Source of the DNA: Methanolinea sp.
Lineage (GTDB): Archaea > Halobacteriota > Methanomicrobia > Methanomicrobiales > Methanospirillaceae
DNA length: 36,819 bases
Direction: 5' to 3'
NCBI GenBank assembly: GCA_030019395.1
Contig: JASEES010000008.1
Span: 1-36,819 of the forward strand
The number at the start of each line of letters is the position of its first letter. Positions within the stretch are counted from its first letter, which is position 1. The position numbers and the translations under genes are program-made. The notes under the pieces are model-generated. The model had not been told where the DNA came from. It saw only the letters and a list, made by a program, of their open reading frames with translations, and did not search any database. Positions 8,316-16,513 of this stretch are shown here, one piece after another.

Positions 8316-8324
8316 TATTTAAAT
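8316..8324 (-). promoter_or_regulatory. TATA box of the histone gene
   Basis: TATTTAAAT (on the minus strand ATTTAAATA) is an excellent archaeal TATA box. It predicts transcription start near 8293-8297 and a leader of only 12-16 bases. Confidence 0.6.
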
Positions 8325-8491
8325 ATAATTGATCCCGGCAGTTCGAAACGCGATTATATCCATCCCGGAAAAGAACCGTGCATCCCCAGCGGGAATACCA
8401 AAAGAGAGCGGAATGGATCATTCCCTCCGGGGTAAAAATCTTCATAAATGGTTGAAATGACTAAATCACACCAAAAAAGGGTACTTTCAGG

Positions 8492-9142
8492 TCAACTGAT
8501 TCCCACGACAACGTGGTGCAGTGTATCGACAGTTGCCCGAAGCGCCCTGCCAGCATCACGCATATGGTGGTACACTTCCCTTTTTTTCATGGCGCCCATG
8601 GCATCCTTCGTCTGGAAGAGCCGGGCCATGCTCTCAATGTAGATATCGTCAATGGTGTGCATGGCCTGCCTTGCAGATCGGATCCGCTTCTCGATGTTTT
8701 TTGTGTCCGAGCCGATAGCAGTAACCCCCGCGGCCATACATTTCGTACCCCTGAGGAGTTCCCCCGCCATCTGCACGATGGGAATGTCAGGTTCGACTCC
8801 GAAGGCATACATCTCCCGGGCTGTCTCATAGGAGTAATTCACGATGTAATCCATCTGGCGGGACAGGGTGTAAATGTCCTGGCGGTCGAAGGGTGTCGAG
8901 AATGAATCCATGAGTTTTTCCTCCATCTCGTACCTCATCCCGTCCACCGTTGCAGCCATGTACCGAAGTTCCGCCGGATCTCCGACAGGCTCTGCCTTGA
9001 GCCACTGGACAAAGGCTTCAACGCATTCAACGGTTTTTTCTGCCTGCCCGGCAAGCATTGCCTCAAAATCGTATTCCTCGGGGAAAATCATCTGGAATAA
9101 TCCCTTTTTCTTCACTTTCTTGATAAACGTCCCTTCTTTCAC
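8492..9142 (-). CDS. DUF47/PhoU-like phosphate transport accessory protein
   Basis: This 216-residue, almost all-helical protein is of the DUF47 (PhoU_div) family. Such proteins are typically encoded next to Pit phosphate transporters and are thought to regulate them. The start is GTG at 9142, preceded by GAGGTGA, which overlaps the stop codon of the upstream pit gene, so the two are translationally coupled with a gap of 4 bases. It is cytoplasmic with no membrane segment. Acidic helices such as FPEEYDFEAML may bind metal as in PhoU, but this is not certain from sequence. Confidence 0.85.
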   Translation of the reverse strand: MKEGTFIKKVKKKGLFQMIFPEEYDFEAMLAGQAEKTVECVEAFVQWLKAEPVGDPAELRYMAATVDGMRYEMEEKLMDSFSTPFDRQDIYTLSRQMDYIVNYSYETAREMYAFGVEPDIPIVQMAGELLRGTKCMAAGVTAIGSDTKNIEKRIRSARQAMHTIDDIYIESMARLFQTKDAMGAMKKREVYHHMRDAGRALRATVDTLHHVVVGIS

Positions 9143-9146
9143 GGTG

Positions 9147-10172
9147 TCACCTCATGAAGGAGAAGAGCAACGATGCTGCACCATATGCTACAATGATGGT
9201 CGCAGGAATAGTCAGGACCATCACTGTGACAATTTCCCTGCCCACGCGCCACCGGACTTTTTTTGGGTTCTCGGCAGCGCCTATCCCGATTACCGATGCA
9301 GAGATGATGTGACTTGACGATACAGGTGCCCCGGCGAGGGTGGAAACAGCAAGGATCGTACCTGAAGACACCTGGGAATCGAAAGAATGGACTGGCTCGA
9401 TCCTGAATATCCTTCGACCCAGCGTTGTCATGATGCGCCACCCGCCAAGGAGCGTGCCTGCACCGAGAAGTGCCGCACAGAGAACCCGGGCCCAGAGCGG
9501 GACAGAGAAAACCGGGACGAGTCCTGAATAAAAGAGGACAAGGGCAATGATTCCAAGCTGTTTCTGCGAATCATTTGCACCGTTGTAAAAAGCCATGAGT
9601 GCCGTGGAGCACCAGTTCAGGCGGACAACCAGCCTGTTCACTCTCCGTTTTGCATTCCGGAGAGCCAGACGGGAAAGTGACCGCATTATGTATCCACCTG
9701 CAAGGCCGAGGAGAACTGATACCACGAGGAATATAATGACCCCGGACATTCCCGACATATGGGGGGAAGGAGAAAGCAGGTCGGTGATGCCCCAGTTAAT
9801 ACCCGCAGGCCCACCGTGTGCCATTCCGGCCCCGATAAGGCCACCGATGAGACCATGCGTGGAGGATGACGGCAGGCCCCACCACCATGTTACGATATTC
9901 CATGCAGTCGCTGCGAGGATTCCGGAGAGAATGACAAGCACCATCGCCGGACCATCTCCCCCGGCAAGGAACCCGGAAATCGTGAGAACGATCGCAGTCC
10001 CACCAAGAAGGGCCCCAATCACGTTGAACAGAGTGACAAAGATGATCCCCTGCCGGGGAGTTGCCGACCGGGAGGCGATGAAAGTCGCGGCGACAGTGCT
10101 TGCGTCCTGGAATCCGTTTGTAAAGCAAAAGGCAAGGGATATGAGTATGGTGAGTAAGACAGCCTCGTACAT
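9147..10172 (-). CDS. pit: Inorganic phosphate transporter, Pit (PHO-4) family
   Basis: This 341-residue polytopic membrane protein carries the duplicated Pit signature: first copy FTNGFQDASTVAATFI (residues 17-32), second copy YNGANDSQKQLG (residues 196-207). It also has the re-entrant motif GLPSSSTHGLIGG (99-111) and its partner APVSSSHI near the end. The family takes up metal-phosphate complexes with protons or sodium. The first member of a two-gene operon with the DUF47 regulator. Confidence 0.92.
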   Translation of the reverse strand: MYEAVLLTILISLAFCFTNGFQDASTVAATFIASRSATPRQGIIFVTLFNVIGALLGGTAIVLTISGFLAGGDGPAMVLVILSGILAATAWNIVTWWWGLPSSSTHGLIGGLIGAGMAHGGPAGINWGITDLLSPSPHMSGMSGVIIFLVVSVLLGLAGGYIMRSLSRLALRNAKRRVNRLVVRLNWCSTALMAFYNGANDSQKQLGIIALVLFYSGLVPVFSVPLWARVLCAALLGAGTLLGGWRIMTTLGRRIFRIEPVHSFDSQVSSGTILAVSTLAGAPVSSSHIISASVIGIGAAENPKKVRWRVGREIVTVMVLTIPATIIVAYGAASLLFSFMR

Positions 10173-10356
10173 GCCGGGTCATTCTCAAACTGTTTTTCCC
10201 AAAAACATCCCTTTCTGTTCCATCAGAGGATTACCGCTTTTTTCAAGGGGGTATAACCAGCCGGGTTCTGCTTCCGTCAGGTTAATAGAGTGCCCGGTGA
10301 ACCATAATAGTAGTGTTTCTGATTATCTTTTCACCATGTCCCGGGGAGGTAATCAC

Positions 10357-10602
10357 ATGCGCCTGAGACTGAAAGATGAAATGGAGTATGCCATCTGGAA
10401 GATCACAGGGCTTTCTATCCCTTACAACGAGAACGTCATACCCTGCCTTGCGCAGAAGATTGCGCTGGAGACGGGAGAGGACCCTGGAGAGGTCAGCATG
10501 AAACTATCAGCCCGGATCAAGGAGATAATCTGGGAAGATGTCTCGAACCATTACAGGGTAAGAGAAAGCAAAAACGAAGTACTTGAACCCGCATACGAGT
10601 GA
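10357..10602 (+). CDS. Conserved-looking small protein, unknown function
   Basis: This 81-residue, charged, soluble protein starts at the ATG with GGAGGT 8 bases upstream; an in-frame ATG at 10336 lies before that site and is less likely. It has predicted helices (DEMEYAIWKITGL, EVSMKLSARIKEIIWEDV) and no recognisable motif. It is divergent from pit across a 184-base gap and may be a regulator or an unrelated gene. I do not recognise the family. Confidence 0.6.
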   Translation: MRLRLKDEMEYAIWKITGLSIPYNENVIPCLAQKIALETGEDPGEVSMKLSARIKEIIWEDVSNHYRVRESKNEVLEPAYE

Positions 10603-10695
10603 AAACGGGTCCCGGAATCATAAGTCCCTTCCCGGTCGGAGAAAACATATATTGACACCGGTCGAACGTAAAAGGGATTGTTCCGGGGTAGAACC

Positions 10696-11193
10696 ATGGA
10701 AAAAAATTCTGGTTATGCAGTGTACCTGTCTATAACCGCACTCCTTGCAGGCCTCATCTTCCTGGGCGGGTGCGTGCAACACGGGATCACCTCTCCCGGC
10801 AATACCACTCCCGTGCCGGCAACTCTCACGCCGGGCGTTACCCACCCGGGGGGGAACCAGTTCCTTGGGACCTGGCAGCATTTTGGAATTATCGGTACAA
10901 ACAGGGTTGCAATCCGGTTTGATTTTCTTTCGAACGGTACAGGAAGGTTCGACCTCGTCGCACCAGACCTCGATCCTCCATTCAGAAAAACCATGGTTTT
11001 CTCGTGGGAGTCAGAGGGTGACCGGCTCTGGCTTGGCTCTTCAAACGAGAAACAACACCTGGATATCCGGCACGATGCGGGGACCGATCGGCTGAAGGTT
11101 ACCGCCGATAACGAGTCCGGTCTCTTCATCGGTGAGGATTTCGTTCCGGGACCGTTCTACTGGGAGTTTACTCGCGCAGAGGAACAGGGCTGA
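10696..11193 (+). CDS. Predicted lipoprotein, unknown function
   Basis: This 165-residue protein has a signal peptide ending in a lipobox-like LGGC (Cys 26), followed by a Thr/Pro linker. A small beta-rich domain follows, of the kind 'GTWQHFG... IRFDFLSNGTGRF ... FSWESEGDRLWL'. This pattern resembles the lipocalin-like small domains that describe a folded barrel reporting a 'template' value, common in methanogen lipoproteins. No function is known. The ATG is preferred over a TTG at 10678. Confidence 0.65.
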   Translation: MEKNSGYAVYLSITALLAGLIFLGGCVQHGITSPGNTTPVPATLTPGVTHPGGNQFLGTWQHFGIIGTNRVAIRFDFLSNGTGRFDLVAPDLDPPFRKTMVFSWESEGDRLWLGSSNEKQHLDIRHDAGTDRLKVTADNESGLFIGEDFVPGPFYWEFTRAEEQG

Positions 11194-11224
11194 TTTTCTT
11201 TCTTACATCCCCTTTTTTGTTTTA
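11194..11224 (+). terminator. T-rich tract downstream of the lipoprotein gene
   Basis: A pyrimidine-rich tract with repeated T-runs (TTTTCTTTCTT, then CCTTTTTTGTTTT) follows the stop codon directly. Such tracts are the usual intrinsic terminators in archaea. Confidence 0.4.
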
Positions 11225-11367
11225 CCGGCAAGGGGCCTTGTGTGCCGGATACCTGGTTTTCGAAAAGTCTGTCTTTTGGTCTCCCCGATTGCTGTCGAAC
11301 CAGATTTTTTATCCGGTCAAAAAGGATTAGAAATTACCTGCTTTCGAACCGGATGACAGAAAGAGAA

Positions 11368-11442
11368 TGCTGCTATGGGGATTCGAACCCCAGTCGCGGG
11401 CGTGAGAGGCCCGCATGATTGGCCGGACTACACTATAGCAGC
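11368..11442 (-). tRNA. tRNA-Glu (anticodon CUC)
   Basis: On the minus strand the acceptor GCTGCTA pairs with TAGCAGC. The D-arm GTGTAGTCCGGCCAATCA is the typical archaeal tRNA-Glu form. The anticodon stem GCGGG/CCCGC holds loop CCTCTCAC-like bases with anticodon CTC, and the T-arm is TGGGG-TTCGAAT-CCCCA. The discriminator is A and CCA is not encoded. A TATA-like TTTTATGTG (11471-11479) lies about 30 bases upstream of the 5' end. Confidence 0.93.
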
Positions 11443-11629
11443 AACTGCCTGATTAAATGGGTCTTGGGGACACATAAAATTGTTGTTGACTGTTTACTAT
11501 CCTGAAATGGGGAGCGTGATTGACGTGTTCAACTTCCTGTTTTTCCGACCGGTTGCTCCTTTTGCCTTGTCGTTGCGTCAGACCCACAGTTATATCTCTG
11601 CGATACAGCCACTGATATAGGAAAGGCGG

Positions 11630-12742
11630 ATGGCGGGACTGGAAGAACAGATTCGGGAACTCGAAGAGGAACTGCAGAGGACACCCTACAACAAGGCGAC
11701 GTCCAAGCACATCGGGAGACTGAAGGCGAAGATTGCCCGGCTGAAAGACGAGGCAGTCTCCCGCGCGATGCGTGCCGGGGGCGGAAGCGAAGGGTATTCT
11801 GTCCGGAAATCGGGTGATGCAACTGTTGTGCTTGTCGGTTTCCCGTCGACCGGGAAGAGTACGCTTCTCAATGTCCTGACGGGGACAAAAAGCGAGGTCG
11901 GTGCATATGCCTTCACGACGGTCTCGGTCGTTCCCGGGGCCCTCGAACACCGCGGTGCACGGATCCAGATCCTCGATATCCCGGGCCTGATCGCGGGTGC
12001 AGCGATGGGAAAGGGGAGGGGCAAGGAAGTTATCGGGGTTGTCAGGAGCGCTGATCTCATTGTCATCCTCGTGGACATCTACAATGCCTCCCACGTCGAC
12101 GTCCTCCTGTCGGAACTGTACGATGCAGGAATCCGGATCAACCGCCCCAAACCAGACATCACCATCAGGAAGACGGCATCAGGTGGCGTGAGGATGAACC
12201 ATGTCGGTGTGCTGGACCTCGATATCGAGGAGATACGGGCCATCCTGTCCGAGCACAGGATGGTGAATGCCGATGTCCTGATCAGGGGAAACGCAACGCA
12301 GGAGGATATCATCGATGCGATGCTCGGGAACCGGGTCTACATCCCTGCATTCGTTGCAGTCAACAAGGTCGATCTCGTCGACGAGGCGACACGGGAAGCC
12401 ATCAGGAACGATATTTCCCAAAGATTCGGGTCCCCACCCATCCTCATCTCTGCCCATACCGGTTACCACATGGAGGAATTCAAGGACTGGATTTTCGATA
12501 CACTGGGGTTCATGCGGGTCTTTCTCAAACCCCAGAGCGGGGCTGCCGACCTCGAGGAACCCCTCATCATCAGGTCGGGGAGCACGGTCGGTGACGTGTG
12601 CCGCCGGTTGCACCGCGACTTCGTGGAGCGTTTCCGGTATGCCCGGGTCTGGGGAGAGTCTGTCAAGCATCCCGGCCAGAGGGTCGGCCTGTCCCACAAG
12701 TTAAAGGAAGGCGACCTGCTCTCCATCATCATCGAACATTAG
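11630..12742 (+). CDS. DRG/OBG-type GTP-binding protein with TGS domain
   Basis: This 370-residue protein starts with a coiled-coil helix-turn-helix region (residues 1-45). The GTPase domain follows: G1 GFPSTGKS (70-77), G3 DIPG (116-119), G4 NKVD (about 245) and SAH for G5. The C-terminal TGS domain (about 295-370) has the typical VGDVCRRLHRDF. This order defines the developmentally regulated GTPase (DRG) family, universal in archaea and eukaryotes and linked to ribosomes during translation. It lies next to tRNA-Glu but in opposite orientation. The ATG follows GGAAAGGCGG. Confidence 0.92.
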   Translation: MAGLEEQIRELEEELQRTPYNKATSKHIGRLKAKIARLKDEAVSRAMRAGGGSEGYSVRKSGDATVVLVGFPSTGKSTLLNVLTGTKSEVGAYAFTTVSVVPGALEHRGARIQILDIPGLIAGAAMGKGRGKEVIGVVRSADLIVILVDIYNASHVDVLLSELYDAGIRINRPKPDITIRKTASGGVRMNHVGVLDLDIEEIRAILSEHRMVNADVLIRGNATQEDIIDAMLGNRVYIPAFVAVNKVDLVDEATREAIRNDISQRFGSPPILISAHTGYHMEEFKDWIFDTLGFMRVFLKPQSGAADLEEPLIIRSGSTVGDVCRRLHRDFVERFRYARVWGESVKHPGQRVGLSHKLKEGDLLSIIIEH

Positions 12743-12905
12743 GAGAGGTTCTGCCCGAAACAAGAAACGTCCCGGTTGCAGTTTTATAAAAATCGGACTG
12801 TACCAGGGGTGATAATTCCTCCTTTCACCAACCGGGGTGTGACAGGGAAAGAGCAACGATACCTTACACCTTTCCCCCCTGAAGCTGCAAAAAATACTTT
12901 TTGTG

Positions 12906-13421
12906 TCACCCTTTCACTGCACGGACGATCGCGCCGGCAAATTCAGCTGCGGCAGCCGGGCCATTTGCCGTGATGATGTTCCCATCGGTCACCACGGGAG
13001 TTCCTGCGAGCATGGCCCCGCCTTTTAACATCTCTTTGGTGGAGGACGGGCTCTCGTAACATGTCGCCGATTTCCCTTTCAGTATACCCGCATGGGCCAG
13101 CACGACCGGCGAGAGGCATATTGCTGCGATCAGCCTGTTGTTCTTTGAAAAGTATTTGACGAGCTCTACCAGCATGTCATTGTTCCACAGGTGCACAGGG
13201 GACCCTGTCCCCCCGACGATGACGATCCCGGCATAATCGGAAGGTTCCACCTCCTCGAGGGAGAGTGAAGCGGTCGCCCGGGCACCGAGCATACCCCTGC
13301 ACTGTCCCCTCCGCGTGGAGGCGATGTCGAAGGTGATTCCAGCTTTTTCAAATGCCTCGAGGGGCTTTGCGAGTTCCTCGTCCCTGAAATTCTCCGGAGG
13401 GATCACGACAAGGACTTTCAT
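12906..13421 (-). CDS. DJ-1/PfpI family protein
   Basis: The protein is 171 residues from the ATG at 13421; the open frame upstream is not protein-like. It has the flavodoxin-like DJ-1/PfpI core, with the nucleophile elbow AAICLSPVVLAHAG (Cys 102) and an acidic residue near the N-terminus (PENFRDEEL, Glu 15-16 region). The family includes proteases, chaperones and glyoxalase-like deglycases; which activity applies here cannot be told. It is convergent with the DRG GTPase gene and has a short AT-rich upstream region. Confidence 0.85.
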   Translation of the reverse strand: MKVLVVIPPENFRDEELAKPLEAFEKAGITFDIASTRRGQCRGMLGARATASLSLEEVEPSDYAGIVIVGGTGSPVHLWNNDMLVELVKYFSKNNRLIAAICLSPVVLAHAGILKGKSATCYESPSSTKEMLKGGAMLAGTPVVTDGNIITANGPAAAAEFAGAIVRAVKG

Positions 13422-13611
13422 AGCTGTAAAAAAACTCTCTTGGCAGTAATAAGGGTATTGCCGGGGCTGGGAACGACCCCTGCCGTGTGTCACCGGGTGT
13501 ATCAGGGCTGGATTTTTGAGAGAAGAATGGATTAGAAAGGGCATTCTCTCCTGGTGCGTCCTGCGACCAGTCAATTGGTCTTTTGAGAAGGGCTCCGCAT
13601 TTTGCCGGCGG

Positions 13612-14775
13612 TTACGAACGATTCCGGGTCAGGGCTTCGCGGAGTACAGAATGTGGCGCAATCGTCTTGACAGCGGTACCGCTGAAATGGGCCCGTGATG
13701 CTTCGTACCCCCTGCTTTTGAGGGAATGGATCACATCGTCGATGGGGGGAGGGGAAATATGGAAATAGCGGGCGAGACCGTGATAGTCGTAATGGTGGGG
13801 GATATCAAGTTCGTTTCGGCACGTGTCCACCAGTTTCCGGAGTTCTCCCCCCAGCCGGAATCCGCTTGAAGAGATGGATTCATGGAGACGGTCCAGGAGG
13901 TTCCTGTCGTGGAGAGGCCCTGTCCAGAGTGGCCCGACAGGTACGAGCGCATTCCTGCAATACGGGCATTCTTCATGGGATGGCAGGATCCCCGTGGTAT
14001 GGGTCCGGAATATGCAGGACGGGCACTGGAGGACGTATCCCATCATGCTCAAGGATCTGTCTGCCATTCGGGCTCCGCGAAGAAGGCGCAGGTGGACACG
14101 GCAGTAATGCTCCCGTGCATAGGAGAAGAGGGGCTCGATTCCCCGGTCATACCTGGCAGCTTCCCTCGCGATAAATCCAAGGAGGATCCGGAGTCCGGTC
14201 TCTGCATGGTACTCGTTGTTCAGTGCGATTGCAAAATACCGTCGAATCCCGGCATTCCTGTGTGCACCGCAGAGGGGTGCCGTGTCTGTTGCAGTCACGA
14301 AGAGGAACCTGCCACACCCCTTCAGAGCCGAATCGATGAAAGGTGCGGGGCTGCCGAAAGGGTCGATATCAACGGTCTCAAAGACCCTCCCGGAGAGGAG
14401 ACAGTTTGCGTCGGAAGAGACCACCTCGACGGGAACCCCCAGGATTTCGCTGTTCCGGCGGATGAGATCGGCTGCCTGCGGGTCGCGGTCGTTGATGGTC
14501 ACCGGGACCTCGCACTCCTTTGCAATGCGTAGTCCCCTGACACCTGTTGCGCCCATTGCATCGAGGTAACGGGAGACCGGGAGAACTTTGGAGAGGAGGA
14601 CCGTTGCATCCCGTGCAAGTTCCATCCGCGGGTTGTAGAAGACCGGTGCCGATCCGGGGGGGAAAGGATGGTGAGGGTCGGTGGCCGGGACTAAAAACTT
14701 TATTCGTCCCTCCTCTGCCCAAACATACTCCATAGCGGGAGAATGTGGCGGTTCGACACGCTTATACCTTCTCAT
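13612..14775 (-). CDS. trm1: tRNA (guanine26-N2)-dimethyltransferase Trm1
   Basis: The protein is 387 residues from the ATG at 14775 (a TTG two codons earlier is possible). The SAM-binding Rossmann domain shows LDAMGATGVRGLRIAKE and the catalytic motif DIDPFGSPAPF. A zinc-type pair CPSC...CPYC sits in the C-terminal part, which is typical of the family. Trm1 makes N2,N2-dimethylguanosine at position 26 of tRNAs. It is divergent from tRNA-Arg with only 18 bases between, so the promoters must overlap the neighbouring genes. Confidence 0.93.
   Translation of the reverse strand: MRRYKRVEPPHSPAMEYVWAEEGRIKFLVPATDPHHPFPPGSAPVFYNPRMELARDATVLLSKVLPVSRYLDAMGATGVRGLRIAKECEVPVTINDRDPQAADLIRRNSEILGVPVEVVSSDANCLLSGRVFETVDIDPFGSPAPFIDSALKGCGRFLFVTATDTAPLCGAHRNAGIRRYFAIALNNEYHAETGLRILLGFIAREAARYDRGIEPLFSYAREHYCRVHLRLLRGARMADRSLSMMGYVLQCPSCIFRTHTTGILPSHEECPYCRNALVPVGPLWTGPLHDRNLLDRLHESISSSGFRLGGELRKLVDTCRNELDIPHHYDYHGLARYFHISPPPIDDVIHSLKSRGYEASRAHFSGTAVKTIAPHSVLREALTRNRS
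14762..14766 (+). promoter_or_regulatory. TATA-like element of tRNA-Arg inside the trm1 start region
   Basis: TTATA lies 28-32 bases before the tRNA 5' end, the expected distance, and falls inside the first codons of the divergent trm1. Confidence 0.45.
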
Positions 14776-14793
14776 CGGCAATGAGTTATGGCA

Positions 14794-14868
14794 GGGCGTG
14801 TGGCCTAGTCTGGACAGGGCGGCAGCCTCCTAAGCTGTAGGTCGGGGGTTCAAATCCCTCCACGCCCG
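14794..14868 (+). tRNA. tRNA-Arg (anticodon CCU)
   Basis: The acceptor GGGCGTG (14794-14800) pairs with CACGCCC (14861-14867) and the discriminator is G. The anticodon stem GCAGC/GCTGT has one G-U pair and loop CTCCTAA, giving anticodon CCT for AGG codons. The T-arm contains GGGGGTTCAAATCCCTC. CCA is not encoded. Confidence 0.94.
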
Positions 14869-14937
14869 CTGTTTTCCGTGGTTTGATAACGATTTTCCCG
14901 GGAGGGATACCCTTTTTGTGACAGGATAATAACAGAT

Positions 14938-15798
14938 ATGCAGGAGGAGTGCCTCATCCTTCCCCGATCCGGGTATATCCAGGTCATCCGCCCTGTCAAC
15001 GCCGTCCTCGCAGGTCTTGCCGGGATCGTCGGGTACCTGATGGCGACGGGAACCCTCATTCCCGGGGTCATATGGATCTTCCTTGTCGTTTTCCTCGTTA
15101 CCGCGGGGGGTAACGCCGTCAATGATTACTGCGACGTGGAGATCGACCGGATCAACCGTCCCGATCGACCCATTCCTTCCGGCGCGGCAGACAGGGATGC
15201 AGTTCTGGTCTGTTCCGCGATCCTTTTCCTGTGTGGTCTTGCCGTCTCGTTCACGATGAACCCCCTCTGCGTGGCAATCGCGGCCTTCAATACCATCCTC
15301 CTCGTCTGGTACGCAATCAGCCTCAAGCGGACTCCGGGGGCCGGGAATATTGCGATTTCATACCTGACGGCCTCGATATTCGTCTTCGGGGCTGCCTTTG
15401 CAGGTGCCGGTGGGGCCATGAAGGTCCTTCCCATCGCCCTTGTCACCTTCTTTGCCATGCTCGCCCGCGAGCTCTGGAAGGATGCCGAGGATGTCCTGGG
15501 TGATGCGGCGGGCGGGGCGTTGACGCTTCCCGTGCGGATCGGAGTATACCCTGTCATCCGGCTGGGGTTTGTATTCCTCGTGGCTGCGATATGTGCGAGC
15601 CTCGTCCCGTTTCTCTGGTGGGGACTGCCCTACCTTGCGGGAATCGCCGTCGTGGATCTTCTCGTTTTCTGGACTGCCTTCAGGGCACTCTCCTGCCGGA
15701 CACCCGAATGCCTGAAGGGGACAAGGGCTACCACACTCGTCAAGTACGCCATGTTTACGTCACTCGTGGTGTTCTCCCTCGCGGCCCTCTTCCTGTGA
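14938..15798 (+). CDS. Digeranylgeranylglyceryl phosphate synthase (UbiA family)
   Basis: This 286-residue membrane protein carries the two UbiA aspartate motifs: NDYCDVEIDRINRPDRPIPSG (first Asp cluster at 62-70) and KDAEDVLGD (181-189). It has seven to nine hydrophobic helices. In archaea this homologue adds the second geranylgeranyl chain to GGGP, the second ether bond of archaeal lipids. The extra-long N-terminus (MQEECLILPRSGYIQ) still fits the family. Its last 39 bases overlap the convergent DUF116 gene. It follows tRNA-Arg by 69 bases. Confidence 0.88.
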   Translation: MQEECLILPRSGYIQVIRPVNAVLAGLAGIVGYLMATGTLIPGVIWIFLVVFLVTAGGNAVNDYCDVEIDRINRPDRPIPSGAADRDAVLVCSAILFLCGLAVSFTMNPLCVAIAAFNTILLVWYAISLKRTPGAGNIAISYLTASIFVFGAAFAGAGGAMKVLPIALVTFFAMLARELWKDAEDVLGDAAGGALTLPVRIGVYPVIRLGFVFLVAAICASLVPFLWWGLPYLAGIAVVDLLVFWTAFRALSCRTPECLKGTRATTLVKYAMFTSLVVFSLAALFL

Positions 15799-16509
15799 AG
15801 GAGTGGAAGAAAAAAGGGCTTCTGAAGCCTCATGGGGTATCCTTGCGGGGTCGACGCCCAGCGACGCCACCTCCATGACCTTCTCCCAGTCGACACTCGT
15901 CTCCACGCACCCGTCTTTCTGCGTGACGACTCCCATCGAGACAAGACCCATCTTATCGGACATCTCGAGACCGTCCTTGACTTCGGCGAGGCATCCGACA
16001 CCGATGATGGCTCTCGGGCGGTATGCCCGGACCATGCGCTTGATGAAAGAGGATCCGGGCACGATGAAGACACGGTAGCCCATGGCCGAGAGTACTTTCC
16101 TCCAGTACCCTATACTGCATGACCCGCAGCTTCTGCAGGCGAGACCTTCGGGCGAGAGGTGGGCAGGACACCTGGACGAACGCAGGCACTGGGGAAAGAA
16201 GATCGCCCTCTCTTCCGGCGGGATCTCTGCGAAGCTCTGCTTGTGCATGGTATTATGGAGCGTGATGAAGAAAGTGAGAACCTCGCTGTCTTCGAGACCG
16301 AAGAGGCGGAAGAATGCTTTTGCCAACCCTTCGACGAGTACCATGCCGGCCTTGACAAAACGGGGAAGGATGAGCCTGCCCGTATTGATCGAGACGATGG
16401 ATATCCATACGAGAAGGAGGGAGAAGACGAGGAGACCAAAGAGAATGAGGAGGGTGATCTCGCCCACGAGGAAGATGATACCTTCAATGGTCACAGGTGC
16501 AAAAACCAT
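15760..16509 (-). CDS. DUF116 family membrane-associated cysteine-rich protein
   Basis: This 249-residue protein has an N-terminal hydrophobic region (about 8-42) and a cytoplasmic domain of the DUF116 family found in methanogens and some anaerobic bacteria. Conserved cysteines are 108, 114, 125, 128 and 131 (FPQCLRSSRCPAH, ACRSCGSCSIG), with Cys 173 in GVGCLAEVKDGLEM. These suggest a metal or Fe-S site, but none has been shown here. It is the last gene of a four-gene operon, 4 bases after mtnA. The start is ATG at 16509. Function unknown. Confidence 0.75.
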   Translation of the reverse strand: MVFAPVTIEGIIFLVGEITLLILFGLLVFSLLLVWISIVSINTGRLILPRFVKAGMVLVEGLAKAFFRLFGLEDSEVLTFFITLHNTMHKQSFAEIPPEERAIFFPQCLRSSRCPAHLSPEGLACRSCGSCSIGYWRKVLSAMGYRVFIVPGSSFIKRMVRAYRPRAIIGVGCLAEVKDGLEMSDKMGLVSMGVVTQKDGCVETSVDWEKVMEVASLGVDPARIPHEASEALFSSTPSQEEGREGEHHE

Positions 16510-16513
16510 TGCA

